Below are positions 49,411-60,223 of a DNA stretch of 64,000 nucleotides, piece after piece (position 1 is the stretch's first letter; each line of letters begins with the position of its first letter). The notes below the pieces were generated by a model. The model was not told the origin of the DNA. It ran no database searches and was given only the letters and a program-made list of their open reading frames with translations. This stretch comes from Parelaphostrongylus tenuis (Eukaryota > Nematoda > Chromadorea > Rhabditida > Metastrongylidae). The stretch lies in NCBI GenBank assembly GCA_019055375.1, contig JAHQIW010007005.1, forward strand, positions 98,312 to 162,311, read 5' to 3'. A program made the position numbers and the translations under genes.

Positions 49411-49781
49411 GGTTGGAGAAAAAGTTCTGAGAAAATTCTTGTAACTTTTTTGGGTGTTGGCCATTTTTTGTATTTTTGGCCTCATTTGAAAGCACGTTCC
49501 CGTGTTCGTATTTAATTTGTCTACTTATTTCAAGATGGAGTTAACAAGCGAGCAAATTAGGTTGTTGATGATGCACGAATGGCTGTTGGGTTCAAATGCA
49601 ACGGTGGCAAGTAAACGGCGGATTTTTTTATGCTCGCTGAATCAAACGTTTTCCGGAGAAGTGGCAGGAAGTTTTTGAAGTTGAAGGGGAGTACTTTGAC
49701 TATTAGTTTTGTCTTTATTCGGGTGTAATAGGTGCATCAATAAATGTTTTAAAGCATTTTCTCACAACTTTCTCCCCAACC
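49411..49781 (+). mobile_element. Mariner MITE with TIRs and TA target duplication
   Basis: GGTTGGAGAAAAAGTTCTGA at the left and TCACAACTTTCTCCCCAACC at the right are inverted, each flanked by TA. Inside, 49535-49678 encodes 47 residues of a mariner N-terminus (MELTSEQIRLLMMHEWLLGS) before a stop, followed directly by the 3' end. It is an internally deleted mariner copy. Confidence 0.85.
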
Positions 49782-49789
49782 TACTAGCC

Positions 49790-52543
49790 CATACATGTTG
49801 ATCTGTACGCAAGTTCCAGGATTTCTATCGTAAGCAGTAGAGAGGAAGAAGGAATTAGTGTCGATCAGAGAGCACTATACTTGCACTAAACACCTGTGGG
49901 CAATATTAAAAACAGATTGTGCACAAGCATTGCTGTTGCTCAGATCAGCTCGGTAATGGGTATACCCCTATCTCCACAGTTTGAATGAGAACCTAATATG
50001 CTAAATTCTCCTCACATTGTTGATGATCAGCCGTTGTTTACTATCAGCTTGTTGTTTACTCCTGTATTGGTCTGAGTTATATATGGTACATGTCGCTAAG
50101 TATCAAAAGCTTTTGCCCTTGATTTTTCAGTTAGAATTTCCATAGAGCCTTCCTTGGGTGCGTTTTGTTGTGTAACTAAGTTGTGTTGTGTCAGCTAAGC
50201 AGTACTTTCTTAGTTAGTCAAGGTAAACAAGAGGCTGGAATACGATTACATAATCGGCTGTAGTGTCGGAGTTCTCATCTTCCTAGGATGTGATTTGATG
50301 CAAGTCAATTTCGACTTATGGGGTATTCAAACTATTATTTCAGTGACGAGTTAATCGCGATTCATCTTTCTTGTTGAATTTTACGCTCGTACATCTATGT
50401 TAGAGATCTTCCAGGAAACCTGTCTCCAGATTTGTTGACATTTATCCATAATGTTACAAACTCTGCGTTATTCAATGCGACACACACGACATCTCCCGCC
50501 TCGTAATTTAAGGTTTGAGTTAATCAATCATATTCATTCAACCGTTCACCTCAAATGAGCGCATTATTTGCCTTGTTAATATGTGTGTTTCCTTGACCTG
50601 ACATTATATCAACATGTTTCTGAAATTCAATGTGGGCGAAAATAGCTGATATATACACTGACTGACAACAACAGCGATGTTTCGGCTTCATCCAATTCGT
50701 TCTCTAGTAACTATGTTACAAGCACGAAGACCGGTTACGGTTAGTTTTACACTAGAGCTCCTCTTTTATATGAAAAAACTGAAAAATCGTCCATCAGAAA
50801 TTTTTCTGTGGAACACAATCTCAAGGTTTATTCGCCAAATTCACACCGTATTTTCTCGTCTTTGAGTGCTTAAAATTTCCTGACGAGGAGAGATGATATT
50901 TGCGCTTTAGTATTTACGTGCCCGCTGTACCATAATAATCAGAAATACATGAGTCGGAAAATATATATATGAGCACTTTTTCTACCCTAACTTTTTCCTT
51001 TCGACCTTATTTCTTCCAACTCTGTCGCACATTCGAGCAAAGGCGATCGATTTACTAAATACATGCAAATTTACATCACAGTATTTGATATTCCAGGTAA
51101 AAAGAAAGTAGGCAGTGACTGGATTTTCCAAGCATAGCGATTTTTGAAGCAGCTTAAATTGAAGAGGGTTCAGTGCTTATTTGCGCTTTTCAGATTAATT
51201 CTATTGGCAGATGATTGCTGGTAGCACCGACATGGATTAAAACATGGTTGACTGAAAGGCAAGGCTATGGATTCGGTGCTAGAGTGGGTAACGTCATACC
51301 CGGGAAAAATTAATGAGCATTCGAAGCCGTTTCAGGTCTCGAATTTCGCTCATCTCCCAAAGTTCTTGTTGTTGTAACATATACAAGGACATGAAACAGC
51401 AGCCTAAATGTTTGGAAGCCTGATAGTTGTTTGTCAACAGATCCCTTATAGCGATTGGAAGTAGAGTCGTCTTCCCATTTATACGACGCAGATACGGACT
51501 TGAGCTGTTCATAATGTACCCAAGATGTATCCTTTGTATCTATTCTTTTATGCATCAGTATCGATCCTGCCGCATAGAATTTGTGGTAGTGATGGAGATT
51601 ATGCACGATTTACTAAATTAGCAAAGACATTTTCAAAAATCGTTTGTACACATGACTTTTCTGTGTGAAGTCTTATTACCGAAGAGAATACATATTGCTT
51701 GCAGTTGTAGTAAAGAAAGGAAAGAATCTGCCTATGCAATCCATCTATTTTGGTCCGGGAAAGGACAGTGGATTGTGGAGAAGTTAAAGTGGAGGAATAT
51801 GAAAAACAGGCAAAGAAAACTGGTATGGCGATCGCAGTTCATGCCGTTGTTTTTCCTCATCTAATCAGAACAGCTGATTATCTAAAGCTAGAACCAAGGC
51901 GAGCCGTTTTTAGATGCAAGCGTCATGATATACAGTTTTCAATATACTAGGACTAGCAAGTGGTGAGCAGATTCCTGCTTTTTTATAGCTCAGAGACAGT
52001 TCATATGTAACAATAGTTTTTCTACGCGCGCAGCTCTTGCGTACTTGATTTGTAGTTGTCTGTGGGTGATAAATGTTTATAATGAATTTGTGAGTGTCTT
52101 ACTGAGTGACTCCATTATGGACGTATAAATTGCTATACGTTGGAAAGAGTCGAGCTTCTAAATCTTCGATTTGATATTGCTTAGAAGATGTGGCCACTAG
52201 TGGTCCAAGAAACTACGATTGTAAATACGTCGTATAAAGTGTAAGTCAGTTTAGTATTGGGTGTATTCTTCGTGGGAAGTACCATCGCTTTGACTGTTTC
52301 GTGCAGCCACGTTACAAAGTTTCTTACGAATCTTTACGAAGAGTAATGATATTATGTAATAGTGCGGATTGTAATTATTTCTATGTAAGGCTTGTATATT
52401 TGTAAAAGTTACATTCTAAAATCTTCTAGAGTATAGTCCTGAGTGTATTAGTGAAAGGTTGTAGCAACAGAATTTGATGTTTCGAAGTTAAATTATATCG
52501 AGACACATTTTTTCTCTGTAAATCAAACAGCATCTTGTTAATA
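49790..52543. other. Intergenic region without a supported gene
   Basis: Only short ORFs. A start-proximal frame at 50677-50739 with a GTTAGT donor could not be extended to a second exon. Confidence 0.4.
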
Positions 52544-53448
52544 GGTCATTTCAGAAGTTTTGGCAATAGAGCAATAAATACTAAACAGCCATATGCAATT
52601 AAAATTGCTTAACAGCACTATCAAAAATATGCGCCTTATGCCTAAGCATTTCTGCTGGCTCTCAGACATTAAATTAATACCGCTATTGCAAAATTTGCTG
52701 AGCTATCTTTTGATATCAAATTTGGCCATACTTGCTACATCATGCCCGCTCAACGAAGCCTTTATCGCAATTTGCTGCTTTACCAATACGAATTGGGAAG
52801 CGTTGCACAAAGCATCTTCGAAAACCTCAACCGTGCAAAAGCTCAAGAATTTGTGTTTAGACAAATACCATTTCGGTTCTCTGCCGAGTTTCACGCCACA
52901 CAACCACCAACTAGAGGGCCAGACGCTCTCTGAACGTTCACGTGAAGTTGGTCGGAGGCCGTCATCGAGGTAACTGAAGAGGATTCGACTTTTACTCTCG
53001 AGAAAATGTTCTACGATTTCGATTGTGATCATCTGCCTGGATTGCTGCAATCGCCCTTATCACGTCACCGTCGTCGCAGTCTCATCCTGCTACAAGACAA
53101 CGCACGGTTTGAATGCCACCGAATCGACAATGACGAAGTTGGCCGACCTGGTCTAGGAGTTGCTGGATCATGCGCCGTACAGTCCTTACTTATCGCTCTC
53201 TGATAATACTCTCTTTTGGTTGCTGGAACTTTTCCAAAGAAGGAAGAAGTTTCGAGACATCAATCATATGTGTCGAGGATTGACAACTTCTCTTGAAGCC
53301 GAAGATAACGAGTTCCATGAGCACGATACTGATTTATTGCCTGAGAAATGGCGGGAATGTTTAGGATGATGGCGTGTACGCAAGTTTTATTACTTCTGGT
53401 TAGTGAATGTGGTGTTTATTGCTCTAGTGACAAAACTTACTAAAGACC
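52544..53448 (+). pseudogene. Mariner transposase relic with TIRs
   Basis: A 905-bp element flanked by TA, with TIRs beginning GGTCATTTCAGAAGTTTTGG and, on the right, the complement of GGTCTTTAGTAAGTTTTGTC. Transposase pieces occur in order in different frames: N-terminal (52742-52933, LLLYQYELG), catalytic core (near 53080, LILLQDNARFE) and C-terminal (53160-53369, LLDHAPYSPYLSLSDNTLFW, LLPEKWRECLG). About 350 bp of the middle is missing and frameshifts break the rest, so it is dead. The palindromes at 35581 and 38308 share its TIR type. Confidence 0.85.
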
Positions 53449-53454
53449 TACTAT

Positions 53455-53770
53455 TATCCAGTTTATTCGATCAACCGACACTTTGGCGGTTTCGCTTTCT
53501 TTAGAGCCATGAATTATCAATTAACCTACGACATAGTCAGTCAAACACATCCATTACTCAAACAGAAAAAAATCTGCAAGCCTAGATTTTGATTCCATCA
53601 AGCAAACAACAACTTTTCAACATACTCATCGCTTTCTATGAGTGGTCCATTGAATTGCCACGAGGAGACCAACTTTGCAGAGATCACATAGACTGCGAAT
53701 GCACCTTCTCATCATAACAATAACCTTAAATATGTGTGGTATTACGTTTGATTACGATACATTCCGTCCT
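53455..53770. repeat. Family C repeat, single arm
   Basis: Resembles the left arms at 5290 and 48380 (CACTTTGGCGGTTTCGCTTT, CCTAGATTTTGATTCCATCA, ACATACTCATCGCTTTCTAT) without an obvious inverted partner. Confidence 0.5.
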
Positions 53771-54526
53771 GCGATTCATGTGGGTTGACGGTGTTTATCT
53801 GGAACACTCCCAAAGTCTTGCGCACTGAGGTCTCATTTTACTGTGCGGTAATGGTGACTTCTGCTTTAAAATCTTCTCTCTGGTGTGCCTGTGTCCTACG
53901 CAAGCCTATGTTGAGACACACTGGTGAACGAGCACTGTATGGATACCGATCCACTCTAAAGATATCCCGTCAATGGTTATCATCTGGTAGCACGGACAAT
54001 ATCTGTACTTGTGGAAGCTCAGTGTTCAAATTAAGATGCTATACTATCATGACCAGCTACACTCTTTGTGATGTACACCTTTCGACATCAATAGTCTGTC
54101 GCTATGAGATGAACTTGTTAGAGAAATGTCTCTGTAAGTTATCAAGTACAGAAGATTCTTCAGGACTATGCAGCATATTGCATCAGATTATTAGGCCTCA
54201 AATGAATGTAAAAGTGTGGTGAAAAAGTTTTGAGCATTAAATTAAGGTCGAAAATGAGATTCAAAGAATGCAGTGCAATTCTCTTATTTCCTTCTGCACG
54301 CGTAGCATATACGAATCATTGACGATACATGTTAAGAGCAAAAATAAGCTACAGAAAGAGCACATAAATAATTCAGCATGCCCCACCTCCTTCGATTCCT
54401 CGCGAAGGAGGCGTGGCAATTCAACTACTCAGGACGCAATATTATTCACGTCGCTACACAGGTAGTATCCGGTCTATTTGTCGTAGTCCATGATAGAGTG
54501 CTCCTTTGATAGTCCTTATTAATTGC

Positions 54527-54528
54527 AG
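54527..54528 (+). other. Probable trans-splice acceptor of the small secreted peptide
   Basis: TTAATTGCAG ends at 54528 and the ATG follows at 54534. Confidence 0.45.
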
Positions 54529-54533
54529 GTAAA

Positions 54534-55223
54534 ATGCAATTTTTCTTCTCTGTTATTCTGCTCATCTGTCTAATAGCTGGTGTTTACTCGTTTAGAGGTG
54601 GTCATGGAAGACCTCTACACGGTGAGTGGATTCATTTCTTATTGAAACTTTAACTAGGCCAGTTTCCCAAAATTACGGTATAAGTTTACATCACTACGAT
54701 TTCTGATGAGTTAAGCGCTTAAACGCTCTAAATTTAAGCATGGGTATGCTCAAAAGCTTTAGTGAAAAGAATATAACAAAAGCGCTGATCAATTTTTTTA
54801 CTGTAAGATCCTGATTATTGAAAAGAGCGTTAAAGTCCCGATTTTTTGCTGCAAGTGGCAATAGTGTGAAGTTATTATGGTTATGGTCAATCGAGCGTGC
54901 TTTTCATTTTTAGATGCATACTTCATGTACATTAACTGATCCTAACATTTAGTTTTTCAAAGATTAGAGAGGCTTACAGTGAGTGACGTCATTTAATTTG
55001 TGTACTCTAATTGTTTCACTACTCTGAGATATACGACTAAATAGAAATCTCGTCGCTCTACTCCTTAGCTCCTCAAACCTTGTCTTTCGTTTTTCTAACA
55101 GATTAAGAGTCATACATCTTAGGTGTGATTGCTGATGTTAACTATGACGGCTCCTCAAGCCGAGCTCGTGGTTTTGGAGAAGTGAGATCGCGTGGAGGAT
55201 ATCGTGGATATGGCCATTGGTGA
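54534..55223 (+). CDS. Small secreted Gly/Arg-rich peptide, two exons, 62 aa
   Basis: Exon 1 (54534-54621) encodes a strong signal peptide (MQFFFSVILLICLIAGVYS) and the start of the mature peptide (FRGGHGRPLH), ending at a CACG|GTGAGT donor. Exon 2 (55123-55223) follows a TCTTAG acceptor and runs in frame to a TGA, ending in an aromatic Gly/Arg tail (GGYRGYGHW). An acceptor (TTGCAG) lies 5 nt before the ATG, suggesting trans-splicing, and AATAAA occurs at 55269-55274. The mature peptide is about 43 residues, basic and free of cysteine. The composition recalls nematode neuropeptide-like or caenacin antimicrobial peptides, but no homology can be claimed. The ORF is too short to judge by coding bias; the support is the combination of signal peptide, matching splice phases and polyadenylation signal. 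Confidence 0.68.
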
Positions 55224-55268
55224 ATGAAAATCGGAAAGAAGTAACTGAAGAATTTGTTGAGTCAAAAT

Positions 55269-55274
55269 AATAAA
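55269..55274 (+). terminator. Polyadenylation signal AATAAA of the small secreted peptide
   Basis: AATAAA lies 46 nt after the stop codon, a normal distance for a nematode 3' UTR. Confidence 0.55.
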
Positions 55275-56820
55275 TATGGTTCTGTTACTCCTAGAACTTC
55301 AACAAACATTATAGTTCACCAATAGCTCGGAAAAGATATGTGTACGGACGAAAACGGTGGTGGTTGGAAGAGTAAATTTTCCTGGCAGGAAAATTGAAGC
55401 TTATGCATAGATCAATATTCGCTAACTAGCATGAAGTCTTTGAAAGCTCTCTTAACACATGGTCCACAGCATGTTTTTGTCTGAGAAACTCGACTGTTTG
55501 AGTACAAAACGTGCTCAAGGCTTTTAGACAACTTCTTATTTTGTTTTCCGAAAGTAAAGCTCTAAGACGAACAGATCTGACATCTAAAAGGGGTAGCCCC
55601 TAAAGTGGAACTTCCGCCAGCTTTTTGTTATGCGGAGTCGCTTGAGCGAATAAAACATTGATTTGAGATTGCTGGAGCAACTAAAGTGAAACTATGATCA
55701 ATGCCATTGAATATATAATGCACAAAGATTCTTTTGTACATTGAATAGCATAAGAAAGCACATAATGTCAAACAGCTTTTAATGTAGCACAATTATATAG
55801 AAGTGTGAATAAAGTACAAAGCTTATTTCTGATCAGCAATTGTACGTGGGAGCTTTTGTGTGAGAACAACGTCTACTGCGCCGGAGTGCCTGACACAATA
55901 GGAGGCCAATTTAGAGAAATGACGATGGGAAGCTACATTTTTGTAAGTGTCTTACATTCACTACCGTTAACTTCGACATTTTCAAATAGACTGTCTTAAA
56001 GAAGCCAATAAATATAGTTCCGTTTGTGATCAAGCTAATACCACAAATAAACTTTATAATAAAATAATAACAATAGTAAATCAAACTTAATAATAAATAA
56101 ACATATTGAGCTAATAAACTTAATTCACCTGGCCTTTCGACATCTTCGTTTTCCATAGATCGGATTTTCGAGTCGATTGTCCACAGCCGTTTCTGTCTCG
56201 CTGTAGTTCCCTTTTGCCGTCCAATTTGCATCTTCCTCGGTGGACTGAGGAATTTTTATTTGATATTGGCCACGTGTCACGTCATTAGGTGAAGAATATA
56301 GAGTATGAAGCCGAACAAGAAAGTGTCTCCGATGCGCGGAACACATTGTGCGCTTAGTTAGACATCCAAACACGTTCATAAGAATGCGCTGACGCACATG
56401 GGAATTTAATTTTTTCAATACTTTGACCTAAAACTAAACATGGTGGAAAAGCACTGCTCATTCAGAGTGTTTTTGGTAGCAGATAAAAATTGTTCTGGAG
56501 GAGTACATGGCAACTGTGTTTTTGCAACTCGGGCTTGCAGATAAACATCAATTCTTTGAGCGATTGATCCGACTATCCGAATAGAATGCGCGCTACTGAG
56601 GAGTCCGGGAAGGCGAAGCACGTGTCTAGTAGAGTATAAGTGCTAAACCAGACCTCATAAAAGGCTCAGTGATGTTATTAGATTATTCAAAGATTATTTC
56701 CGCAGGAAACTCCTACGGCAACGCCAGTTATAGTTCATTAAATTCTAATTTACTCTTTGGATAGCAAATGATGACAATGGACAATTCGAGTTCCAAGTTT
56801 GGATACGCTATTTCTGCTTG
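55275..56820. other. Intergenic region with one weak exon candidate
   Basis: Apart from the splice-bounded stretch at 56129-56244, nothing is recognised. Confidence 0.4.
56129..56244 (-). CDS. Possible isolated internal exon
   Basis: A 116-nt stretch is bounded by a TTCCTCAG acceptor and a GGCCAG|GTGAAT donor on the minus strand. All three frames are open; one gives a tail-like peptide containing ETAVDNRLENPIYGKRR. No neighbouring exon could be joined to it and no family is recognised. It may be chance. Confidence 0.2.
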
Positions 56821-56829
56821 GAATTAGCG

Positions 56830-57316
56830 TAATCTTTAAAGTGTCTTGCTTTTCAAACTTGTTCGAAATGATTACGTCATCAGCGGTGAACTCTACTATG
56901 AGCAGCTGGACCGGGTCTACAATGCATTAGAGAACAAGTACCCGACTTCAATTCGTCGAAAGCGCCCGCTCTTTCAGCAAGACAGTGCAAAACCTCACAC
57001 CGCAAAGAAGACTAAGAAACAGTTTGATGAATACGAGGTGGTTGAGACCTTGACGCACTCCGCCTAAATTCGAGATTCTGCGCCATCCAACTATAGCCTT
57101 TTCCGCTCAGTGAAACATTTCCTGAGTGGTCGCCGATTTGATTAATCAAGTTGAAGAGGCATGTTGGCATTTTTTGATTTGAACTCCAAAGAGTGGTACA
57201 GCAGATCCGTAAGCTTGAAGATGTTGGCAGAAGATCGCGGATAATGATGGCCTTGATTTGGATATTTGTATGTATTTTGAGTTCTTGACTGGTGTTTAGA
57301 AACTTTCTCCGTAACC
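56830..57316 (+). pseudogene. 5'-truncated mariner transposase relic
   Basis: The frame at 56846-57067 encodes a mariner catalytic part (ELYYEQLDRVYNALENKYP, FQQDSAKPHTAKKTKKQFDE). Later parts (near 57110-57250) continue with several stops. A 3' TIR-like end (AAACTTTCTCCGTAACC) resembles the TIR of the MITE at 49411. No 5' end was found. Confidence 0.8.
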
Positions 57317-57319
57317 TGA

Positions 57320-58985
57320 TATTATCACCATGAAGGTAATGTTCAGTACGGTCATCATTTACGTTATATAAAGCATTTTACGAGGACAAAATAAGCTTTT
57401 AGCAATTTTTAAATAAACATAATAGAAACAAATTGGCTGCAACTTAGGAACAAACTTCGAACCAGTTGACCTCGAGATTTCACGAAGCCGCGTAAGATCA
57501 ATTACTAAGGCTCCAGCTTCAGTAATCGTCACACCGGGCGCTCTGATCTGAGCCGTCGAGAGGTTAATCAGTTGGCATGCGGTGATCAAATCTTAGCTTG
57601 CTCAAGGCTAATGCGCATTGGACAGACGGGCATGCAGACGATATACCATATACAGTTTCTTGTCCTATTCCTCTAAAAATTAGTTTTTATAAACACTAAT
57701 TTTCTTACTTTCCTTGCAAGCTCTGATCTCACCAAATTCAACGTGGTCTCCCCGTAAGAGTAACAAGGACACCGACATGCTCCAAGATTGATTTGACAGT
57801 TTCTATGCAAAATTTCTAGTATTTTACTGAATTTTTTGCACTGTCACGATGTTTCATATATCCCTAGGAGAATTGAGTGATGAGCAAATTTACGAGCTCG
57901 CGCGGGAGTCGAACCCGCGTTTCATCCATGCCGTATTTTTGTTATATTCATAATTTTGCTCACCACTTTTTACTCATGTGAAAAATTTTCACTTTGAAAT
58001 TGTGAATGTATCGACATAGCAGTAGCACCACCCATTCGCCATTAAACAACCTCGTACTAGACCATTCACTGATCGTACAGCTGATGAGATGAGAGTGAAC
58101 TGATTGCTTCCCACAGCCACCTCAAGAAATTTTCTTCAATGGAACGTAAATGCTTTTTTGATTTTCTGTTGTTGAACACTTTAGCATCACAGTAGAACAA
58201 ACAACCAAAGCGAGAAAAGAACAGAAAAGATCGTAAGTGGAGATGCATTATAGTCCTTTTGGTAGGACTCCTGCTCACAAGGCGTCTTATTCATGTGAAT
58301 TTAATTCCAAGAAGGGAGACGAATCTGATTTCGAAAAGAGAAAAAGTTGCCAGTTATCATGAGACTCTCTCAAGGTGCATGTATGAATTAGATTTCATTT
58401 TCAAAAAACCTTCACCGTTCAAAGACTTGCCCTGTTTAGTCACACTAGAGATGTGCGAACCAGCAAACTACGCTGTAAGTGAGGTTTGTTTAGAAGGCGC
58501 AGTAATAACGAATCGAAAACGAAAACTAATAACCATGACAAATATTCTTTCTCTGACTGCAACCAAACTAACTAATATGGAGCGTATTTTTGTGTTCGAG
58601 AAGTTCAAAAACGGAAAAGGCATGCTAACGCCTATCTTGTTTAGCAGGAGCGAGGTTGCTGTTAACGTTATTAGTAATAGTTCAATAGCTGACGCATCGG
58701 GACTGTGCTTTCACAGAGCCGGACTGGTAGCCAGGCTATTTTCATGATTAGATGGATAAACGATGTCTTTTATAGCGCTTTCTAAGTCAGGTAAGAAGGT
58801 CGAAGGAAGAAAAGGCGTCATCCATTGCGTCATAGTGGCACACCAGTTCACTTCAAAATCTTAGTGTTTATCCAAAACGCTTCAAGACTTTTGCGCATTA
58901 TTGTTTGTGACGCCTGCGCCACAATCGTGACAGTCACTTCAAAATAATCATCGTTTTACGATGGGTCCTCTGTATAACTAAGGTG
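57320..58985. other. Region without a supported gene
   Basis: Contains a truncated tRNA-like T-arm (about 57897-57935, GCGGGAGTCGAACCCGCG) and a 162-codon ORF (58259-58747) with no recognisable family or splice context; it is not called as a gene. Confidence 0.4.
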
Positions 58986-58989
58986 TACT

Positions 58990-59109
58990 TTATAGGATTT
59001 CTAATTTATCACTTGCATGATCCTTCATGCGAGCACAAAGTGGTTCATCAGTTTCACCAGCGTATTCATTCTTGCACGTAATATTAAATTTATTGTGCCC
59101 GAACTCATA
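58990..59109 (-). mobile_element. GIY-YIG endonuclease fragment of a Penelope-like element
   Basis: The minus-strand frame reads YEFGHNKFNITCKNEYAGET, then EPLCARMKDHASDK, to a stop. This matches the layout of the GIY-YIG C-terminal domain of Penelope-like retroelements (EYxGETxxxLxxRxxEH). No reverse transcriptase portion was found nearby. Confidence 0.6.
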
Positions 59110-59435
59110 CAACACTTTTCTACTCCGATGGGGCCAATACAGTTTGTAAAGTTGCACAAATGATCATAGAGGTGGTGTCGGGCTAACGAAATACGGTATT
59201 AGATATAAGCTCAGGACCTATCACAGAATTTGCAGGATCACTTTTTTAGGCACCTTTCAATAGCCTTATTACTTCCCTTCGACAAAAGTCAGTTTAGGGG
59301 AGAACTTATTCACAGAAAAAGTAGTGTTTTGGAGTATACTGCTACTTTTTGAGCAATTTTTAGTACAAGTTTGACGACCTATTTGATCTTCTCCTGTATG
59401 CACTTTTGAAGTCGCTTGGTTCAAATTTTTGTTAA

Positions 59436-60223
59436 GTTCTTTCGGCTCCATTCGCAATGAGGGGAGCAAAAGAAAAATCGATCCCTTTCGTTGAGCAAGA
59501 AATTCTCTGCAGAGTGTTAGTGATCTTTCGGAAGCTTAAAGCTCTGAATAGTGCACTACGTGGCCGTTTCTTGAGAACGCTATTTTATAGTTCCGTAAAT
59601 TTCAAGGTAAGATAATGTTTTACACCGGCCGCGCAAATCAGCTATTACTTCGTTGGTATCACGAAAAGCATATGAACTTGTAGAGAAAATTTTTTAGTAC
59701 CAGAGTCAGACGTTTAATCTGGAGTTCCTTTCAAAGCAGAGTAGCAGTTCCTAATTGGATAACAGGATTCGCAATCCCCAATGGACCGCGAAAGGGACAG
59801 TTGATCGAAGGCCGTATTGCCTGTCGCATCTGCCGTGGCTCGCCCGCACCCCCTCCTTCCTTCTGCCTAAGAGAATAAACAGAGTAACCATGCTTGAGCG
59901 CGTGAATTTAACCTATTTTCCTGCTGCACTACAAAGAAACTGTCTCTCCAGAAAATAAGCATAGCATTGAAATTTTCAAATCTTGCGCTATCAAATGACT
60001 GCTAATAGTCTAGAGAAAGCACTTTGCCATGCGAGAAAGAAACGTGGTCGAACACAAATGTTTTTCTATTATTAAAACCTTATACTGAAGACCTTTTTGC
60101 AAAATGTTTACATAGGGCACAAGCCAAAGATTTAGGCTATTGAATCATACTTACATCCTTAAGAAAAGTTCTTGTATAGTGAAGAGTCGTATCTTCATTT
60201 ATTCCCTTGTAACCAAAAAGAAC
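59436..60223. repeat. Palindromic element, family A, degraded
   Basis: Left end GTTCTTTCGGCTCC and right end CCTTGTAACCAAAAAGAAC are inverted; arms carry GTGTTAGTGATCTTTCGGAA and CTACGTGGCCGTTTCTTGAG-like blocks. Confidence 0.6.

Noticed and set aside
50677..50739. Possible first exon with a mitochondrial-leader-like peptide and GTTAGT donor
   Set aside because: No downstream acceptor gave a continued frame; the nearest (51095) leads to an immediate stop.
51310..51606. 98-codon minus-strand ORF with a hydrophilic, protein-like composition
   Set aside because: An overlapping plus-strand frame is equally open and no family or splice site supports it.
53785..54222. 145-codon plus-strand ORF
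   Set aside because: Follows directly on a family C repeat; no recognisable domain and no splice or signal features.
58259..58747. 162-codon plus-strand ORF
   Set aside because: No domain, signal peptide or splice partner recognised. It remains a possible gene, but I cannot support it.
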